Assembly (NCBI RefSeq): GCF_003752465.1
Contig: NZ_RKHJ01000001.1
Coordinates: forward strand, 2,046,001 to 2,110,000
Direction: 5' to 3'
Source of the DNA: Agrococcus jenensis
GTDB taxonomy: Bacteria > Actinomycetota > Actinomycetes > Actinomycetales > Microbacteriaceae
Length of the DNA: 64,000 nt
Under the pieces are notes generated by a model. That model made no database searches. It saw only the letters and a list, made by a program, of their open reading frames with translations, and was not told where the DNA came from. Positions within the stretch are counted from its first letter, which is position 1. Every line of letters starts with the position of its first letter. This document shows, one piece after another, positions 63,237-64,000 of the stretch. The translations under genes and the position numbers were made by a program.

Positions 63237-64000
63237 ATGACCCTTCCGACAGACCTCTCCGAGCGCGCCGGCCTCTCCGACAGGGACCGGGCGGTGCTCG
63301 CCGCCGTCGACGCCGGCTTCGACCGCGCCGTCGACGACCTCAAGGCCCTCGTGCGCATCCCGAGCGTCGCGTGGGACGCCTACGACCCCGCCCACGTGCA
63401 GGCGAGCGCCGAGGCCGTCGCCGCCCTCGCCGAGGGCACCGGCGTCTTCGAGCGCGTGTCGATCGAGCGCGCGCCGATCGGCGACACCGACGTTCTCGGC
63501 CAGCCCGCCGTGCTCGCGACCCGCGCGGCCAAAGCCGGCCGACCCTCCGTGCTGCTCTACGCGCACCACGACGTGCAGCCGTGGGGCGACGAGTCGCTGT
63601 GGCGCACCCCGCCGTTCGAGCCCACCGAGGTCGACGAGCGCCTCTACGGCCGCGGCGCCTCCGACGACAAGGCGGGCGTCATCGCGCACATCGCCGCCGT
63701 CCGCGCGCTCGCCGAGGTGCTCGACCCCGAGGTCGGCATCGCGCTCTTCATCGAGGGGGAGGAGGAGCACGGCTCCCGCTCCTTCAAGCGCTTCCTCGAG
63801 CAGCACGCCGACGTGCTGAGCGCCGACCTCATCGTGGTCGCCGACAGCGACAACTGGTCGACCGAGGTGCCGTCGCTCACGATCGCGCTGCGCGGCAACG
63901 TCGCGCTCAACGTGCGGCTCACGACGCTCGGCCACGCCAGCCACTCCGGCATGCTCGGCGGCGTCGTCCCCGACGCGATGATGGCCTTCGCCAAGCTCGC
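63237..64000 (+). CDS. M20 family dipeptidase, 5' part
   Basis: The first 254 residues of an M20 metallopeptidase; the gene runs off the window. Metal-binding motifs are YAHHDVQPWGD (His110/His111, Asp112), RGASDDKAGV (Asp143/Asp144) and the catalytic EGEEEHGS (residues 173-180). The lid domain begins near residue 215 (RGNVALNV, HASHSGMLGG). Family members cleave dipeptides or N-acyl amino acids with two zinc ions in the cytoplasm. ATG 63237 is 7 nt from TAGGAT. Confidence 0.9.
   Translation, partial: MTLPTDLSERAGLSDRDRAVLAAVDAGFDRAVDDLKALVRIPSVAWDAYDPAHVQASAEAVAALAEGTGVFERVSIERAPIGDTDVLGQPAVLATRAAKAGRPSVLLYAHHDVQPWGDESLWRTPPFEPTEVDERLYGRGASDDKAGVIAHIAAVRALAEVLDPEVGIALFIEGEEEHGSRSFKRFLEQHADVLSADLIVVADSDNWSTEVPSLTIALRGNVALNVRLTTLGHASHSGMLGGVVPDAMMAFAKL

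Overview
The window is a stretch of chromosome from a very GC-rich actinobacterium. The gene order, the actinobacterial cell-division genes (Wag31, SepF, FtsR, PknL) and a MurE whose substrate motif is not the diaminopimelate type all point to the family Microbacteriaceae, perhaps Agrococcus or a relative; the genus is a guess. Coding density is very high, many genes overlap at ATGA, GTGA or TGATG junctions, and many genes have a TANNNT -10 hexamer only 6-9 nt before the start codon, which implies leaderless transcripts. I see no rRNA, tRNA, CRISPR array, prophage or insertion sequence.

Layout. 1-12 kb is a mixed metabolic and stress region: the 3' end of a quinone-oxidoreductase-like gene, a TetR/MMPL efflux pair, an aldo/keto reductase, a PQQ-type sugar dehydrogenase lipoprotein, an orphan MASE1 histidine kinase, a mycoredoxin, a VOC protein, a two-fold repeated membrane protein, a thiolase and a luciferase-like monooxygenase. 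12-17.9 kb (minus strand) runs tag, a glutamine-amidotransferase-like gene, glycerate kinase, a DUF4062/STAND ATPase and a membrane protein, divergent from azlCD across only 22 bp. 19-22 kb holds garA/odhI, ftsR, a second merR and an orphan parA. 22-31 kb holds pyruvate carboxylase, deformylase, a methyltransferase, an acyl-CoA synthetase, an acyltransferase and class II DAHP synthase. 31-35 kb is the conserved actinobacterial block pknL, Rv2175c-like gene, polyprenyl synthase and DUF3040.

35.2-53.3 kb is the complete division and cell wall (dcw) cluster: mraZ, rsmH, ftsL, ftsI, murE, murF, mraY, murD, ftsW, murG, murC, ftsQ, ftsZ, yggS, sepF, yggT, wag31. It is followed by lspA, rluD, dnaE, hisD, nrdR, pyrD, a DUF559-type nuclease gene, a DUF3043 membrane protein and the 5' part of an M20 dipeptidase.

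The genes fit together around growth and division. FtsR (19.6 kb) is known in Corynebacterium to activate ftsZ, and a similar operator-like motif lies before both the second merR gene and ftsZ. PknL and its probable DNA-binding substrate lie next to the lipid-carrier precursor synthase and the dcw cluster, and MraZ has three 10-bp repeats in front of its own gene. The most novel-looking items are a family of five 54-bp nested palindromes that sit at gene 3' ends and bracket the nuclease gene, a ladder of two mini-ORFs between murE and murF made by a 17-bp duplication, and a symmetric leaderless divergent promoter between tag and azlC.
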